DNA of 64,000 bases from Aporrectodea caliginosa (taxonomy: Eukaryota; Annelida; Clitellata; Crassiclitellata; Lumbricidae): assembly GCA_020284085.1 (NCBI GenBank), contig JACEVL010000210.1, positions 209,001-273,000 on the forward strand, given 5' to 3'. This document shows, piece by piece, positions 22,155 to 35,525 of the stretch. Under the pieces are notes generated by a model, which saw nothing but the letters and a program-made list of their open reading frames with translations, made no database searches and had not been told where the DNA came from. Position 1 is the first letter of the stretch. Each line of letters opens with the position of its first letter. Position numbers and translations under genes: made by a program.

Positions 22155-24992
22155 TCATTTAGCAGCTGTTGCTCGGTAACATCTAATAACTTTTTGACGC
22201 ATGAAAAGTAATAAAGTGTGTTCAAATAAAAAACGACTTTTCAAACATCGAAACGCCGATTTCACCTCGAACAATGGAAATCCCAGGTCCATTAAACATC
22301 GGAGTTTTAAATAATTTCCCAGAAACTGTCTTCTTAAGATAGGATTAAATGTCTCGCAGAAAGTCTTAGATGCAGAACAGAATTGTAAGTGTTGATCAAC
22401 GCATTGCAAGTGTCTCACCCATTTGTTGCCCTCGTCGAGAATATTCTCAAGGACGTCATGCTGCATTGATGACAAACGTAAAACGAGCAGTTGAAATCCG
22501 ACCAAAGCCTGAACATCTTCATCAAAGTATGCAATGAAATACAAACTAACACTTACATTAAGATATTGAAACTCTTCTAAGTCACAATCATCCTCAGGCT
22601 CTTCTAATAGCTTCTCACACAAACCTATTACGTCCTCATACCTGCGACATAGATAAAGAGATAGAGCTTCATAACATGACGCTAAGTTGAACTTCGTACC
22701 AAACTCTTCTGAAAGCGTTGAATAGAAACGGGTCATACAGTCGTTGGAAATTCTTCTAAGCGCTTCAGCGATGTCCGTGTTTTCAGGTAGGAAAATATCT
22801 GATTCTTCTGCGTCTTCTCCGAACCTAGAGTATATAAGGATTTTTTGGATCTTGCTATCGACAAGCCTCAGAAATTTATATCGCATCATGGCTGCAAGGC
22901 AACAGTCTGCTTCAAATGACAAAGGCATTCTAAACTTTTCCTTAATTTCCAGTCTGTCGGGTATGCATTCGACAAACAGGTAGTGTACAAACAATTCAGG
23001 ACTCAGAAAGAAAATACTTTTCTTTTGAATTCCAAGTACATTTCTACGTAGTAGAAGAAAACCTGCGATTGTCGCCAAATCATCCATGAAAAGCAGGCTG
23101 TTAACTTTTAAGTAACGAAGTTCACGGCAACGATCGTTGTTTTTAAAACTCGTTGCAACTTGAGAACATAAATGCAGCGCACATTGAAGGTGCCCAATGT
23201 AATAATACAATGCAGCCAGATAGATCCGAGATGCAGTCTCAGTCTTGCACGAAGATATGTCGTGGTAACAAAGGGATTTGTGAAGACACAACATTGAAAC
23301 CATTTTAGCTAAGCAACTCTCGTTCTTTGAATAATCAAATGCCAAATGTTTCATTATTTGTTCAGCACGATTGAAGTACAACATGCTTCCTTCGAAAATA
23401 CTAAGTGACTGCATAGAATTGGGCTTTTCAACAAAATAAGATTGTCTTACTATATGAATCCAGATTTCAGATAGAAGGTCAACATCGCATTGCAACTTGG
23501 AGGACAGTATGAATTTTGATATCTGGAATAATATCAATGCCTTCATGTAATCTGCGAGAGTAGTATGCATCTTGGAAATGACAGTCGTATCTATGAACCA
23601 TTTCAGAGGCACATCACTGTCTGCCATTTTAAGTAAATACTTATCCCTACAGTGCAAGTTATTTGAAAACTCCATAGCCAGGAAACATCTGAAAGAACAC
23701 TGGAATATAACAATATCTAGATTGTTTATTTGACGTTTTTCATTATATTCACAAACGGATATTATGCATCTCTCAACCTCCTCTTCTTTTAGTAGAGTCT
23801 CGTTTTCATTACATATTTTCAGGTGAACAGGAAGAATATAAAACATCAGAAACCATCGACTCATTTTGTTGACGTCATCGAAATAATCAAGCGTGTTGAT
23901 AGTGTGATGTAGAATTTCAGAATTCAGTTCAAAATCTAACAGATTTGCCTCCGGGATGAAATAGTTTGGACAGTGTTTGTGCTTCAAACATTCGCACAGT
24001 TTGCCAAATAATTTGCAGCAGATAGCTACAACACTTGATGCCTCCCACCATTCTGTTGATTCTTCTTCGCAAGACCACAGCATCAACGTCTTCAGATGGT
24101 AAGTACATACAACCTCTTCGCTTTTCGGACAGTTCTTTCGGATGATTTCTCTTTTAGCAAAGAACCTGAGCAAGTGATAGACAATTTGTTGAGTTGGAGT
24201 CCAACTTCGAATCAGAGTAACCTCTGCTCGTGAGAATGACAATCTCTGTTGATACAAGTCTTCTTGCATATCGCGATGTGTGACTGAAACAACGTCACAT
24301 CCCTCGTGAACCACTTTGCTTATTATTGCACTGTTTGGCCATCCACTATGTCTCCTCCGTTTCGGCCATTCCTCAGCTACACGAGGCCAGTTTGGACAAC
24401 GCACGGAAAAAACCATGTCAGTTGGATAAAGTGAAGTTGGAAACATGCTTTTAAGAGCTGGTCCTTTTGCCGTACACATTTTCAAAAGTGTTTCATTAAA
24501 TTCTGTTATCTTTCCATTGATATTAGAAAAAACTGTGCTGTCTTCCGTCATTCCAAAAAGCTTTGTTGGACTACAGGTCCGCTGCACGAGACTCATCAGA
24601 GGTATGGTTAAAAATGTATATTCTTCTAAATTCCAATCATAAGGTGCATTGATTGGGTCACGTAATCGAACAAATGACGGATTCTGTTCGTATGCTTCAA
24701 GTGTAGAACACATAATCAGATCATAGAGGTCGCCAACACATTCGGGAATTTCACATCGAGAAGAATCAAATGCTACGTGTCTATCAGTGGATGAGAGTAT
24801 GTCAAGGTCATCGATGCAAGGAATAACAGGCTGAATATAGAACTCAGCTTGACTACCGCACACGGTATGTGTACAGCTAGTTCCAAAATCACGAATTTCT
24901 TCTAGCGGAAGAAGAAGGATACTACTATTTACATTGAACTGTGTACGCATACGACAAGTGCTCACAAGAAACTCCGATACTATATTTTCCAT
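22155..24992 (-). CDS. Mab-21/cGAS-like nucleotidyltransferase-fold protein with C-terminal helical repeats
   Basis: This is an uninterrupted 945-codon frame from ATG at 24992-24990 to TGA at 22157-22155. Residues about 40-320 follow the Mab-21 family order. A G-S pair (46-47, CGSQAEF) and an acidic cluster D61-D62-x-D64 (DDLDIL) stand where the nucleotidyltransferase GS and metal-binding motifs belong. D192 precedes the family block FSVRCPNWP (195-203), with the W-R-R-G-W-P pattern to 219. FSRAEVTLI (253-261) and TYHLKTLMLWSCE (297-309) match the Mab-21 C-lobe. Residues about 480-945 are alpha-helical with TPR-like pieces such as IYLAALYYYIGHLQCALHLC. In animals this family includes cGAS-like receptors that make cyclic dinucleotides on sensing nucleic acid, and also non-enzymatic Mab-21 proteins. 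The GS-to-acid spacing is slightly long, so catalysis is possible but unproven. No signal peptide is seen. It appears single-exon, and no gene neighbours it within the window. Confidence 0.85.
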   Translation of the reverse strand: MENIVSEFLVSTCRMRTQFNVNSSILLLPLEEIRDFGTSCTHTVCGSQAEFYIQPVIPCIDDLDILSSTDRHVAFDSSRCEIPECVGDLYDLIMCSTLEAYEQNPSFVRLRDPINAPYDWNLEEYTFLTIPLMSLVQRTCSPTKLFGMTEDSTVFSNINGKITEFNETLLKMCTAKGPALKSMFPTSLYPTDMVFSVRCPNWPRVAEEWPKRRRHSGWPNSAIISKVVHEGCDVVSVTHRDMQEDLYQQRLSFSRAEVTLIRSWTPTQQIVYHLLRFFAKREIIRKNCPKSEEVVCTYHLKTLMLWSCEEESTEWWEASSVVAICCKLFGKLCECLKHKHCPNYFIPEANLLDFELNSEILHHTINTLDYFDDVNKMSRWFLMFYILPVHLKICNENETLLKEEEVERCIISVCEYNEKRQINNLDIVIFQCSFRCFLAMEFSNNLHCRDKYLLKMADSDVPLKWFIDTTVISKMHTTLADYMKALILFQISKFILSSKLQCDVDLLSEIWIHIVRQSYFVEKPNSMQSLSIFEGSMLYFNRAEQIMKHLAFDYSKNESCLAKMVSMLCLHKSLCYHDISSCKTETASRIYLAALYYYIGHLQCALHLCSQVATSFKNNDRCRELRYLKVNSLLFMDDLATIAGFLLLRRNVLGIQKKSIFFLSPELFVHYLFVECIPDRLEIKEKFRMPLSFEADCCLAAMMRYKFLRLVDSKIQKILIYSRFGEDAEESDIFLPENTDIAEALRRISNDCMTRFYSTLSEEFGTKFNLASCYEALSLYLCRRYEDVIGLCEKLLEEPEDDCDLEEFQYLNVSVSLYFIAYFDEDVQALVGFQLLVLRLSSMQHDVLENILDEGNKWVRHLQCVDQHLQFCSASKTFCETFNPILRRQFLGNYLKLRCLMDLGFPLFEVKSAFRCLKSRFLFEHTLLLFMRQKVIRCYRATAAK

Positions 24993-25144
24993 TTGATTTG
25001 GTCGGAACCTAGGACAATCAATAAACCGAAAGCAACTGTAAACATCTGCGCAACTTTAAGGTCTAAGAAAATTGGACATTTTGTGTACTTTCCATCCGGT
25101 AGAAAGTTGTGATTCATTGATTGCCGAAACGACATAAATTTACC

Positions 25145-26523
25145 TTTTTTTCGTATTCGTTTATTTTGTAACCAAATAAATTATTAGACATAACAGTAAT
25201 TTACACTGAGGTGGCTCATCTTAAATAAGGTCACACAGGAGGTCCCGCTAACCAGGGCCACCTGAAAACAGTTTGTAACAAATGACATAATATGGCCAGC
25301 AGTAAATAAAATAACGAACGTATGTATAGCTTAACTATTAATTAACTAATAACTTAACTAATGACACAGATAGCACACCTACTGTACCTTTTACGCTGGT
25401 GTAACTAAGTAATGAGGTTTCGGGTAATTCTGTTAATTGTTTAAACATCAATGCACGGGTGTTCTATGTGAACAAATTTCTTATGCACCGTGTATAATGT
25501 AGGCTCGTAGCTCACGTTTAAAAAGATGAAGGCTAGGTAGTGAGCGGATGGAAAGAGGAATCTTATTCCAGTTTCTCGGTCCAGCACAAATTAAAGAGAA
25601 GAGTCTAGTGTTGGTGCGGGCAAACGGTAGGCCTATATGGAGGGAATTTGGGTTTCTTGAGTAGTGTAGATGGGTATTAGCATTAAGGAGGAAACCCCCT
25701 TGATAAATAAGGGGTTGTAAATTATGGGTATAGCGATATATAATAGTCCCTAATTGTACCTGCCTTATCTGATCAATTCTTAATATGTTATGGTCGCGGA
25801 ATGCAACTTTTGTATGAGCTCTAGACCTACCGTATGTGGGATCTTGGCAACGAATCTAACCGCCCGCTTCTGAAGGATGGTCAACTTAGAGAGGTTTGAT
25901 TTATACGCTGAAGCCCAGACTACATTGCAGTAGGTTAGATAGGGATATATAAGAGTATAATATAGAGTTGATCGGACCTGTAGTGGCAGTAATTTAGCTA
26001 AGCGTGATAGAATTCCAAGATTGTTTGCGACTTTTCTTGATATGTTGGATATTATGTTCCCTCCAAGAGAGGTGTTCGTCAACATAGACTCCCAGGAACT
26101 TAGATGATGAAACTTTGGTACTTTGGTAATAGGGGTACCCAAGATGCATAATTTTGGGTAAGCAGCAGGAGGCGATTTCTTATAGGATCTAAATAAAACA
26201 TAATTTGTTTTATCTAAGTTGAGGGTTAATTTATTAACTCGAAACCATTCTGCTACCTTTTCTAGTTCGGTGTTGGTGTGGCAAATTAGGGTGTCTATTG
26301 AGGAGTGGGAGTTAAACATATTTGTATCATCTGCAAATAGGATAAAGAATAAGTCAGGTGAGGTATTGGGTAGATCATTTATGTAGAGTATGAATAGTAA
26401 GGGGCCTAGGATAGATCCTTGTGGCACTCCATACTTAATTAGTTTAACGGTAGACTGTACACCATTGCAACTAACTAGTTGTACTCTATTCTCAAGGTAG
26501 CTTTTTGAACTTTTGCGATACAA
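25145..26523 (-). mobile_element. CR1/L2-like LINE, 5'-truncated copy A
   Basis: Read on the minus strand, this contains the last two-thirds of RT, the ORF2 C-terminus and a 3' untranslated region. The latter includes ggtggccctggttagcggga and ends near 25145 in an AATAA-rich tail. The 5' end at 26523 is abrupt, as expected from incomplete reverse transcription. A related copy, B, starts at 27030. Between 24993 and 25144 lies only the 5' flank of the Mab-21-like gene, so this LINE is within 200 bp of that gene's start. Confidence 0.75.
25780..26523 (-). pseudogene. LINE reverse transcriptase (copy A)
   Basis: A 247-codon open frame on the minus strand carries the RT palm. YGVPQGSILGPLLFILYIND is followed by FILFADDTNMF, the FADD box with two catalytic aspartates, and WFRVNKLTLNLDKTNYVLF. 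A frameshift near 26110, where the expected LGV..D..LSW block falls out of frame, and another near 25840 disrupt it. A further frame has the C-terminal pieces CAGPRNWNKIP and LFKRELRAYI. The enzyme is therefore incomplete at the 5' end and broken. Confidence 0.85.
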
Positions 26524-26529
26524 GAAATG

Positions 26530-26708
26530 CTAAAGCCATTCGTTCAATTTTGTTCAATTCAATACAAGCCTATTCTCCGTTAAATCTGCTGGCACTGTCA
26601 TTTGGAACAATTTCCCTATGCGCATTCGTGATGCATCCATTTTTCAAATGTTCAAGAAAATGCTACGCCACAACTTAATCAATAAGCGTACGGTAATTAA
26701 CGAACCTT
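26530..26708 (+). pseudogene. C-terminal scrap of another LINE
   Basis: Plus-strand translation gives RNAKAIRSILFN and then AGTVIWNNFPMRIRDASIF and FKKMLRHNLINK, the typical W-N-x-P...F-K...L ending of CR1/jockey ORF2. It differs from copy A's own C-terminus and lies in the opposite orientation, so it belongs to a different family member. It is interrupted at 26708 by a short LINE insertion. Confidence 0.55.
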
Positions 26709-26826
26709 ACTTACTTACTTATGGCCTTGGCGATGCTCCCGCACGCATAAGCCGCTCGTTTATGAAAGACCTCCATCCCTCTCTGTTGTATGCCCGGTGC
26801 GTAGCCTAATTGATCATGAAACTCAA
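26709..26826 (-). mobile_element. Very short LINE 3'-end insertion with target duplication
   Basis: On the minus strand this is about the last 120 bp of the LINE family found at 56923-57658. It shares gcttatgcgtgcgggagcat and ccaaggccataagt before an AAGT tetramer tail. The target sequence aattaacgaacctt is present on both sides (26695-26708 and 26827-26840). It is a severely 5'-truncated retrotransposition event. Confidence 0.85.
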
Positions 26827-27731
26827 AATTAACGAACCTTGTCATAGAGCAAATAGAAATAAAAGAACAAAGATAAGAAAACAATGCCAAGACGTACCGA
26901 ACAAAAACCAGTGCACACTCCCAGATTTAGGCGTTGTGGTAGTAATTCCCAAGGGTAATTAGTCTGTTGCATAAGAAAGTATTACACTCTTAGTTGAATG
27001 TGGAGTGAAAGCTCCCGTTTAAATTCATTCATTCATTCATTCATTCTGGAGATTTATATAGCGCCCCTTCAAGAAATCTACTCAGGAGCGCTCAAATAGC
27101 TGTAGGGAGGGCAATGAGCTAGGGGGATACTGTTCCAGATTCTTGGTCCAGCACATTTATTGATGCAAGTCTAATATTAATACGGGCAAAGGGATCATAG
27201 AATGGATTTAAATTTCTCGAACAGCGGTCATGAATATCAGTATTGGATTGAAAATAATCTATATAGGTTGATTGTAATTGATGATGTGTATATCTGTACA
27301 TGAATATTCCAATTTGAACTTGCCTTATCTGATCAGGTTTTAATAATTTAAAGCTTACAAATTCATTTTTGTATGGGCTCCATATGGAATTTTTGCAACA
27401 AATCTAACAACCCGTTTTTGGAAGATAAGAATTTTAGAAAGACTTGACTTATATGCTGAGGCCCAAACTATATTGCAGTAAGCTATGTATGGGTGTAAGG
27501 GGTGTAGTAAAGGGTGGTTCCGGTCTGTGATGAGAGGATTCTAGATATGCGTGTGAGAATTCCTAGACTTTTAGCAATTTTGGTTGAAATATTAAATATG
27601 TGCTCCTTCCAGGATAAGTGCTGGTCGACCTAAACGCCAAGCAACTTTGACGATTGTCCATGATACATAAATGCGGACGTGAAATGGGAAGTGATTTTTA
27701 TATGATCTAAAAAGAATGTAATTTGTTTTAT

Positions 27732-29183
<1,452 letters not shown>

Positions 29184-29560
29184 CCAGGACTTTTTGGGTG
29201 AATTTCTTCTACTAAGTTTGTTATGACAAATTGGACATGCTATGTCATATTCGTGTTTAAACTCCTGGGGAAAAGTATCATAGGCCCTATTTTAGGGTGT
29301 CTCTTAGCATATAGTAAAAAATAGTTTTTCTATTTCTCTCGCTCTCACCCCTCCAAGTTGTTAGGTTCATAGAAATAAAATGTTACAAAAACTTTAATTA
29401 AAATTGGATAATATTTAGTGGTGGCTCTCGAGCCGTGAAGTTTAGAAAATTAATGATATTTGGTACAATGGGAAGTATATAATGCTACATTATAATTAAT
29501 CGCCAGTTGTAGTAGGCCTACTAATCATTTGTATTGCTTATCTAGCAAATTCTCTACTAT

Positions 29561-31690
29561 CTACCTGTATATATAGGGTATATATATGAGGTATATACTA
29601 TATATATACCCTACATAATTACGTGTGATAAAATTAATGACTAATTTCCCAGAATATGTTGCCATAAAAGTCTTTTCGCTGCAGTCCCGAAATTTACGTC
29701 GATGGTCGGAGACAACTTGAAAGAGGAATTCTAGTTGCTCCTCCCTGGCAGTCAACTTCTTAATGAGGGCCACGCCTCGCTTAGCCCTGCCATTGACGAC
29801 TGCCAACCCGCTGATGATGCGCAATTCCCCCATAATGTTTCCTCTTCGTCGCATTCAGACGAATCCATGGCAAGGAAAGTCTGAGGAAGGCCAACTATAA
29901 AAGAGTGTTTATCGCGCAGAACTACTCCAGGCCCCGGTGCCCATAATGCAGCAGATGTAACTTTTGGTCGCTTTGGTGGATGTCACTGGGTGATCCGGGG
30001 CTGGGTAGTCCTTGGTGGCTAACATCAGTCTCTTCATCTCCACAGACACTCTGAAACCAAAAAGAGCCAGCTCCTCAGAAAAGTACCATAGATAAAGTCA
30101 AAGCTTTTTGCTTGTTGTGCTGAAAATGGCTTCATGTGGGTATTTTAGGAGTTCAATCATGAGTCGGAAGTCATTCAGAGGTGCTTCAACTCCGACTGGG
30201 GCAGTAATACAGGTCTTGAGGTTAGGGGTGTCCAGAAAAATGACACATCGCAGGAAACACCCATATTGAAGTTTTTCCCGTTATTCCATTCATCTATTGT
30301 CTATAAATATTTTTACAGAATTTTAAAATGTTATCCTGAGGTCCCTCAAAGCCCCCAACATACCCTACTTAAACTCCCAGAACTGAAGACGCCCATGCTC
30401 GTATCTTGGAACTTGGGTCCATTGTCGATTTACTCTTTTTATCACAAAAATTAACGAATAGTCCGATTTGGATGAACTTTTTATTTCTTGTTTCTCTCGA
30501 TGAGAGCTATATTCTGATAAATATAGATACTAAATTCATGGTCATTCAAGGTCATTTCAAGGTCATAAGAAACGAAATCGAACAAAAATTGAAGAAAATG
30601 ATCAGATCTCAGCCAATAATTGTTACAATTGGTTAATTCTTTCTTGCATTTCTCGTCTTGAAAAGGGCTACCTGTGATAAGAAACAAGGACACCAAATGT
30701 AAGACGATCAAAAGTTATTTGAAGGACAAAAAGGTCAATTTCAGACCATGAATTTTCTCTAAAATTGACCTTTTGTAATTAAAATAACTTTTGATCGTCT
30801 TGTATTTGGTACCCTTGTTTCTTATCACAGGTAGCCCTTATCCAGACTAGAAATACAAGAAAGAATTAACCAATTGTAACAATTATTGGCTGAGATCTGA
30901 TCATTTTTCTTCAATTTTTGTTCGATTTCGTTTCTTATGACCTTGAAATGACCTTGAATGACCATGAATTTAGTATCTATATTTTATCGGAATATAGCTC
31001 TCATTGAGAGAAACAAGAAATAAAAATTTCATCCAAATCGGACTATTCGTTAATTTTTTGTGATAAAAAGAGTAAATCGACAATGGACCCAAGTTCCAAG
31101 ATCCGAGCATGGGCGTCTTCAGTTCTGGGAGTTTAAGTAGGGTATGTTGGGGGGCTTTGAGGGACCTCAGGATAACATTTTAAAATTCTGTAAAACATAT
31201 TTATAGACAATAGATGAATAGAATAACGGAAAAAACTTCAATATGGGTGTTTCCTGCGATGTGTCATTTTTCTGGACACCCCTACTTGAGGTGGATGATA
31301 ACTGCTAAAGTTGCCCGATCACGAATTCCTTTCTTATCTGAAGCAGTCATTTGTAACTTGTCACGAAAGAGCCACTTTATAATCGCATGTCAACCATCTG
31401 GCACAATGCATGGTGCCTGGCACCTGCAAATGAACACGTCATGCCTCCAACATCGCTTATAAAAGAACTTCAGAGCCAGTAGATGCACCATTTGTATCTT
31501 CGAATGTCGCCCAAACCACTGGCTCTGCCATATTATGGTGACATGCCAAGAAGATCAAATCTCTTCCAAGCCTCTGCTCTATAATCACGCAAGCACCAGA
31601 AATGTCATTGTCAGCTTTTCGCAGGACAGTATTTGTGTCAAAGCACAACCCCGCAACACGATCCATAATGCCCCATTCCTCCAAAGACAT
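29561..31690 (-). pseudogene. Transposase-like protein relic, split by a MITE
   Basis: Minus-strand frames read in order: GLCFDTNTV, GACVIIEQRLGRDLIFLACHH and a serine/threonine-rich GASTGSEVLL (31690-31457); an IIKWLFRDKLQM block (about 31400-31340); then, beyond the MITE at 30223-31284, EELALFGF, SVEMKRLM and NGRAKRGVALIKKLTAREEQ (to 29561). The nucleotide TSD of the MITE explains the gap exactly. This pattern (D-T-T...G-A-C-V-L-E...L-x-C-x-H-H) resembles a widespread invertebrate mobile-element protein. I infer it is the transposase of the enclosing element. Stops and frameshifts make it inactive. Confidence 0.6.
30223..31284. mobile_element. Foldback hAT MITE, near-perfect 1,062-bp palindrome
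   Basis: The element starts taggggtgtccagaaaaatg and ends with its complement. The 8-bp duplication cttgaggt flanks it at 30215-30222 and 31285-31292. Almost the whole element is two inverted arms of about 510 bp meeting near 30750, where aaaaggtcaattt and aaattgacctttt face each other. The arms differ by scattered substitutions and small indels. The termini and duplication place it with hAT elements. It has no coding capacity and splits the transposase relic of the host element. Confidence 0.93.
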
Positions 31691-32141
31691 GATGACGTCA
31701 GTAGCTTGGGCCTCAGTAGTTCCGGTTGGAAGTCTTGGAACACCGAGTAGCTGCTACACTCCAACACCTGATATAAGAATTGGAAGACGATCGATATGCT
31801 CTGTGGAAGTTACATGTAGGTCTTCCATTAGCTTCCCATCCCAATGTGTTCTCAACTGTCAAATGTACAGTTACAGTGAACTCTGATTTTTAGCTTGTTC
31901 GACTTGGTGGAACGAAGTTTGGTCATGGAGCAATGAATTGTACTCCTGCTAATATTCAAATCAGTAGCGTTCTGCCAAAAGCTAGATGCAGCTTCACTGA
32001 CAATGAAGGTGGCACTTCTGGATGAGACGCTGGTTCTGTCGAGTGCTAGACATTATGTTTAATCGTTCTCTCTTTGGGGATGGGCCATCGGGGGAAGCAC
32101 AAGAAGGATGGTAATCTTCCTTCTCTTCTGCAGTACTAGAT

Positions 32142-32144
32142 GAC

Positions 32145-32239
<95 letters not shown>
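32142..32239. repeat. (GAT)n microsatellite
   Basis: About 32 GAT triplets, followed by gaagtagtagcctgc. Minus-strand translation gives poly-His, which is not evidence of a gene. It lies inside the hAT-like transposon and may derive from an acidic or His-rich codon run of its former coding region. Confidence 0.92.
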
Positions 32240-32240
<1 letters not shown>

Positions 32241-32307
32241 GTAGTAGCCTGCTTCGCTCCTTCTTTAGATTGAAATTGGCAAAGTAATAGGACAAGCTGT
32301 CCCTCTC

Positions 32308-34189
32308 TTAACCTTTATTTACCCACTATGCCTTTTAGGTGGAATTTTTAGATGGCCCTTAGATATGTGTTGTACATTGATGGTATTAAAACAGAAATGA
32401 CAAGCTTTTAGTGATATTTGACATTTAAGGTCATTTTTTGGGATGTTCCAAAAATGGAACGTTGGGTCATTCCCACTAGCATTTTTTCATAATGGCAGTT
32501 CAACATGAATATACGATACAATATTGGTTTATGCATAATTTATTGAAAACCAGTTTATTTAAAGGTATGAAAACTTTCAAAACAGTTCACTTGAAGTATC
32601 TTGAGGCACCTGACACATTCTTTGTTAGTGTTTTTCTTCAAAAATTTAAAAAAAACGATCCTGTCTAATGAGAGGAATGTATTGCTCGATCCCATCGCAA
32701 TGTGTCATGGCAACCTTTGACGTGCCTGAGCACTTTTTCAGAGGATTTACAGTATTGATACTGCTGGAACATGCTACTACATTGTTATCTGACTACCTAA
32801 CAACAACAATTTTGGCATGACATGTGTATTCAAATGTACCTCTTTCTTGTTTTGCAAATATTTTCTTGTCATTCAGAGGTGCTGTTCCGGTTCTACCATC
32901 ACGGACGTCATGTCCGTGATGGTCGAACTGGAATAGCACCTCTAAATGACTGCTGCCCCACACCTCAGCTTAGACAGAAGACTGTAACTAGAAAAAAGAT
33001 TGGCAAATAATAGCATGTGATATGGTTTCATGTGATGAGTTAGGCAAAATTCATGGCAACGCGCTCACCAAAAGTGGTTTATGTGGGTCGCCTACTCTTG
33101 CCACAATAAATTGTTGCTTGATATGGATGAAAATCCTATTCATGAATAAGACATCCAGATCTTATAACTAAATCTGATTGGCTTTCCTCTTATAGACATC
33201 TCTAACCCATGATGTCCATAGTTAGGCACCCACAGACTCATAAATGCCAAGTTTGAAATGAACAATTCCAAATTGCAAAGATTTGTGTTACTGATCATAT
33301 AGTGCACACTCTGCCATTATGGAGAGATCTCTTGTCAGCTGCATGCATGACAGTACATCCTCCTATCATGGATTTAGACATTGGAGTTGCCATTAGAGTG
33401 CATCAGGTAGGCTACTCAACTGTGTTGCAGTTATTGCGTTATTTTCTTAAACTCCAATTTAAAAAATGTACTAATTATTACAAAATCAGTGTTAAAACAT
33501 GGGCATATATAAGGGGTTTTACGGGGTGGGGTCACCCTAAATAAATTGCCGACATTTTTTCTAAGCAATTATATGCGAAATATAAAAAACTGCACTTTTT
33601 CGACCATTTCCAATGGAAACCCCAGAAAACTTACCCCCCCTCCCCGAAATTTTTTCCTGGCTACGCCCCTGGTTAAAAATAAATTAAATGAAACATAATA
33701 TTAAACATAAATTAATGAAACATGCAACAATCCAACAGTAAATACTGGCAAATTATGAACAAGGAACACAATCACCTCATATTGGAATTATACTAATGAG
33801 AGTGCACCAACGTTCCAAAAATGGAACATGCTTCAAAACTGGGTTTTTTCTTCTAGAGTTTTGCTTCTTTTTCGGTAATTTTGATTTTTATCACTGACTT
33901 TAGATATCAATCAACAAAATACAACGTGTCTCACCTGTAAAATTATGACACAAATATTTATTTCAATTTCTTAAAAGATTTTTTTCAAAAATCACAAAAT
34001 TCGTCAAAATTACGCATCTGTAGCACAAAAATAAATAAAGTCAATCAGAAAATTACCACTGTTTTACATTCTCCATTCTTAGATCTTTCATTTGATGTGC
34101 AAATATAATACATTTACCAAGGCAGAATAAAGAATTTTAACATTACAAATTATGTTCCAAAAATGGAACGTTGGTTAAATAAAGGTTAA
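32308..34189 (+). mobile_element. piggyBac-like non-autonomous element, copy 2
   Basis: Bounded by TTAA at 32308-32311 and 34186-34189, with termini cctttattta and taaataaagg. It matches copy 1 (18565-20412) end to end with scattered substitutions and small indels. The gttccaaaaatggaac palindromes recur near 32446, 33813 and 34154. It lies inside the hAT-like transposon, so it inserted after that element had entered the LINE. Confidence 0.87.
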
Positions 34190-34429
34190 TGATTCGAACT
34201 ATGTAGCATAATCATGAACAACAGGCCTACATTGCTAAAACTTTGACATCAAAGGGCCACCTCTAATTATCCGATTTCCACCAAATTTTTTGTAAAATTA
34301 TTTTTTCATAAACCTAACAACTTGAAAGGGTGAGAGATTATAACTTTAACTTTCATTTTAAAGAGACACCCTACCCTATTTGTATCTAAACTATGGCAGG
34401 CATCCAAAACTTGTAACCAATTTATTTTT

Positions 34430-35525
34430 TAGATGGAGTTTTGGAAGGTGGATAGAGATTCAGAGTGGTTTTCCTATAAGATCGAGATAGTGGTTTGCTC
34501 GCGTGGACTATCTCATAGTCGAATTTCGCTAGAATAGGAAGATGGTCTGATATGTCGGTGACAGTGATTGAAGATTCAGTTAATTTATGCCAGGTGTTTG
34601 TTTAGATGTTGTCTATTAAGGTAGAGGATTGCTCGGTTATTCTAGTTTGCTTGGTAATTATTGGAAGAAGATGGTGAGATAACATGCAGTTGTACAGGCC
34701 TTCAGTTGGTTTGTGGTGATTAGGCCTAAGTTTTAGCAAATCAGAATTAAAGTCACCTATTAAGAATAGTTCCTTAGATGACTTCTTCATCTTAGGCAAT
34801 ACGGGATTTATGTCAGTAGTAAAATCATCTAAGTTATAGACCAGGAGGACTATGGATAACACCTATTATTGACGATCCTTGTTTGTGGAGTAGACGAATA
34901 AACAGTCCTTCAAATGAGCGGGAGGGAGGAGTTTGCTCTAAATCGTCAAGGACTTCGAAGGAGGTTTCCTGCTTTATTAGGGATCCCACACCACCACCCC
35001 TACCCTCACATCTGGGTTTGCTTAGGAAACGATACCCTGGTATAGCAATTAGATCATCCTGGTTTTCAGTCAGCCAGGTTTCGGTAAGGGTCAAGACGGT
35101 TATAGTTAGAAGTGTTAATAGGTCTTTTAATTCATCCAATTTATTTAGTATGCTGCGGCAGTTCAGGTGCATTAGCGACTGGAGTGTAGGTTAATGGGTG
35201 AATTGTGTGAACAGAGAAGGTAGGGAAGAGTAGTTGGTATTGTATGTTAGGTCATTAAAGAAGTTGCAGTCGGGGTCTATCTCTGGAAAATTTAAAAGGG
35301 GGCGGTTGCTATCTTCATCTGTTAGGAGTTCAAGGGAACTGGTGGGGGAATTTTTAAAAGGTAATCAGCGTTATATGATTCCTTTGTCACCACCATATCC
35401 ATCATCTTATCAGATTTAACGCTTGGGTATTGGGGAAGTGTCTTAGTTAAACAATTAGGATGGGGAGTGGATTTATCATCATGACTCATGTATACAGAGA
35501 GTGTGCACAAAATGAAACTATACAA
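34430..35525 (-). pseudogene. LINE endonuclease and N-terminal leader (copy B)
   Basis: Minus-strand frames carry HLNCRSILNKLDELKDLL, the catalytic ALTETWL-like box as TLTETWLTE, and GYRFLSKPRCEGRGGGVG (34834-35172). A shifted frame then holds FLIGDFNSDLLK and LIDNI (34602-34862). These are the APE endonuclease motifs in order, including GDFN. The preceding frame to 35525 has the upstream linker typical of CR1-like ORF2. A frameshift near 34850 breaks the domain. Confidence 0.8.

Larger units (their letters stand above)
29293..34373 (-). mobile_element. hAT-like transposon inserted in the LINE, host of two further insertions
   Basis: Termini are tagggtgtctctt on the left and its complement on the right, with further diverged similarity over about 120 bp (for example ctccaagttgttaggttcat). 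The 8-bp sequence ccctattt lies at 29285-29292 and 34374-34381 as the target duplication. Removing the nested MITE (30223-31284) and piggyBac-like copy 2 (32308-34189) leaves about 2.1 kb, a normal size for such an element, with a minus-strand coding relic. The assignment to hAT rests on the 8-bp duplication and TAGGG termini. The protein is a family I recognise only loosely. Confidence 0.85.
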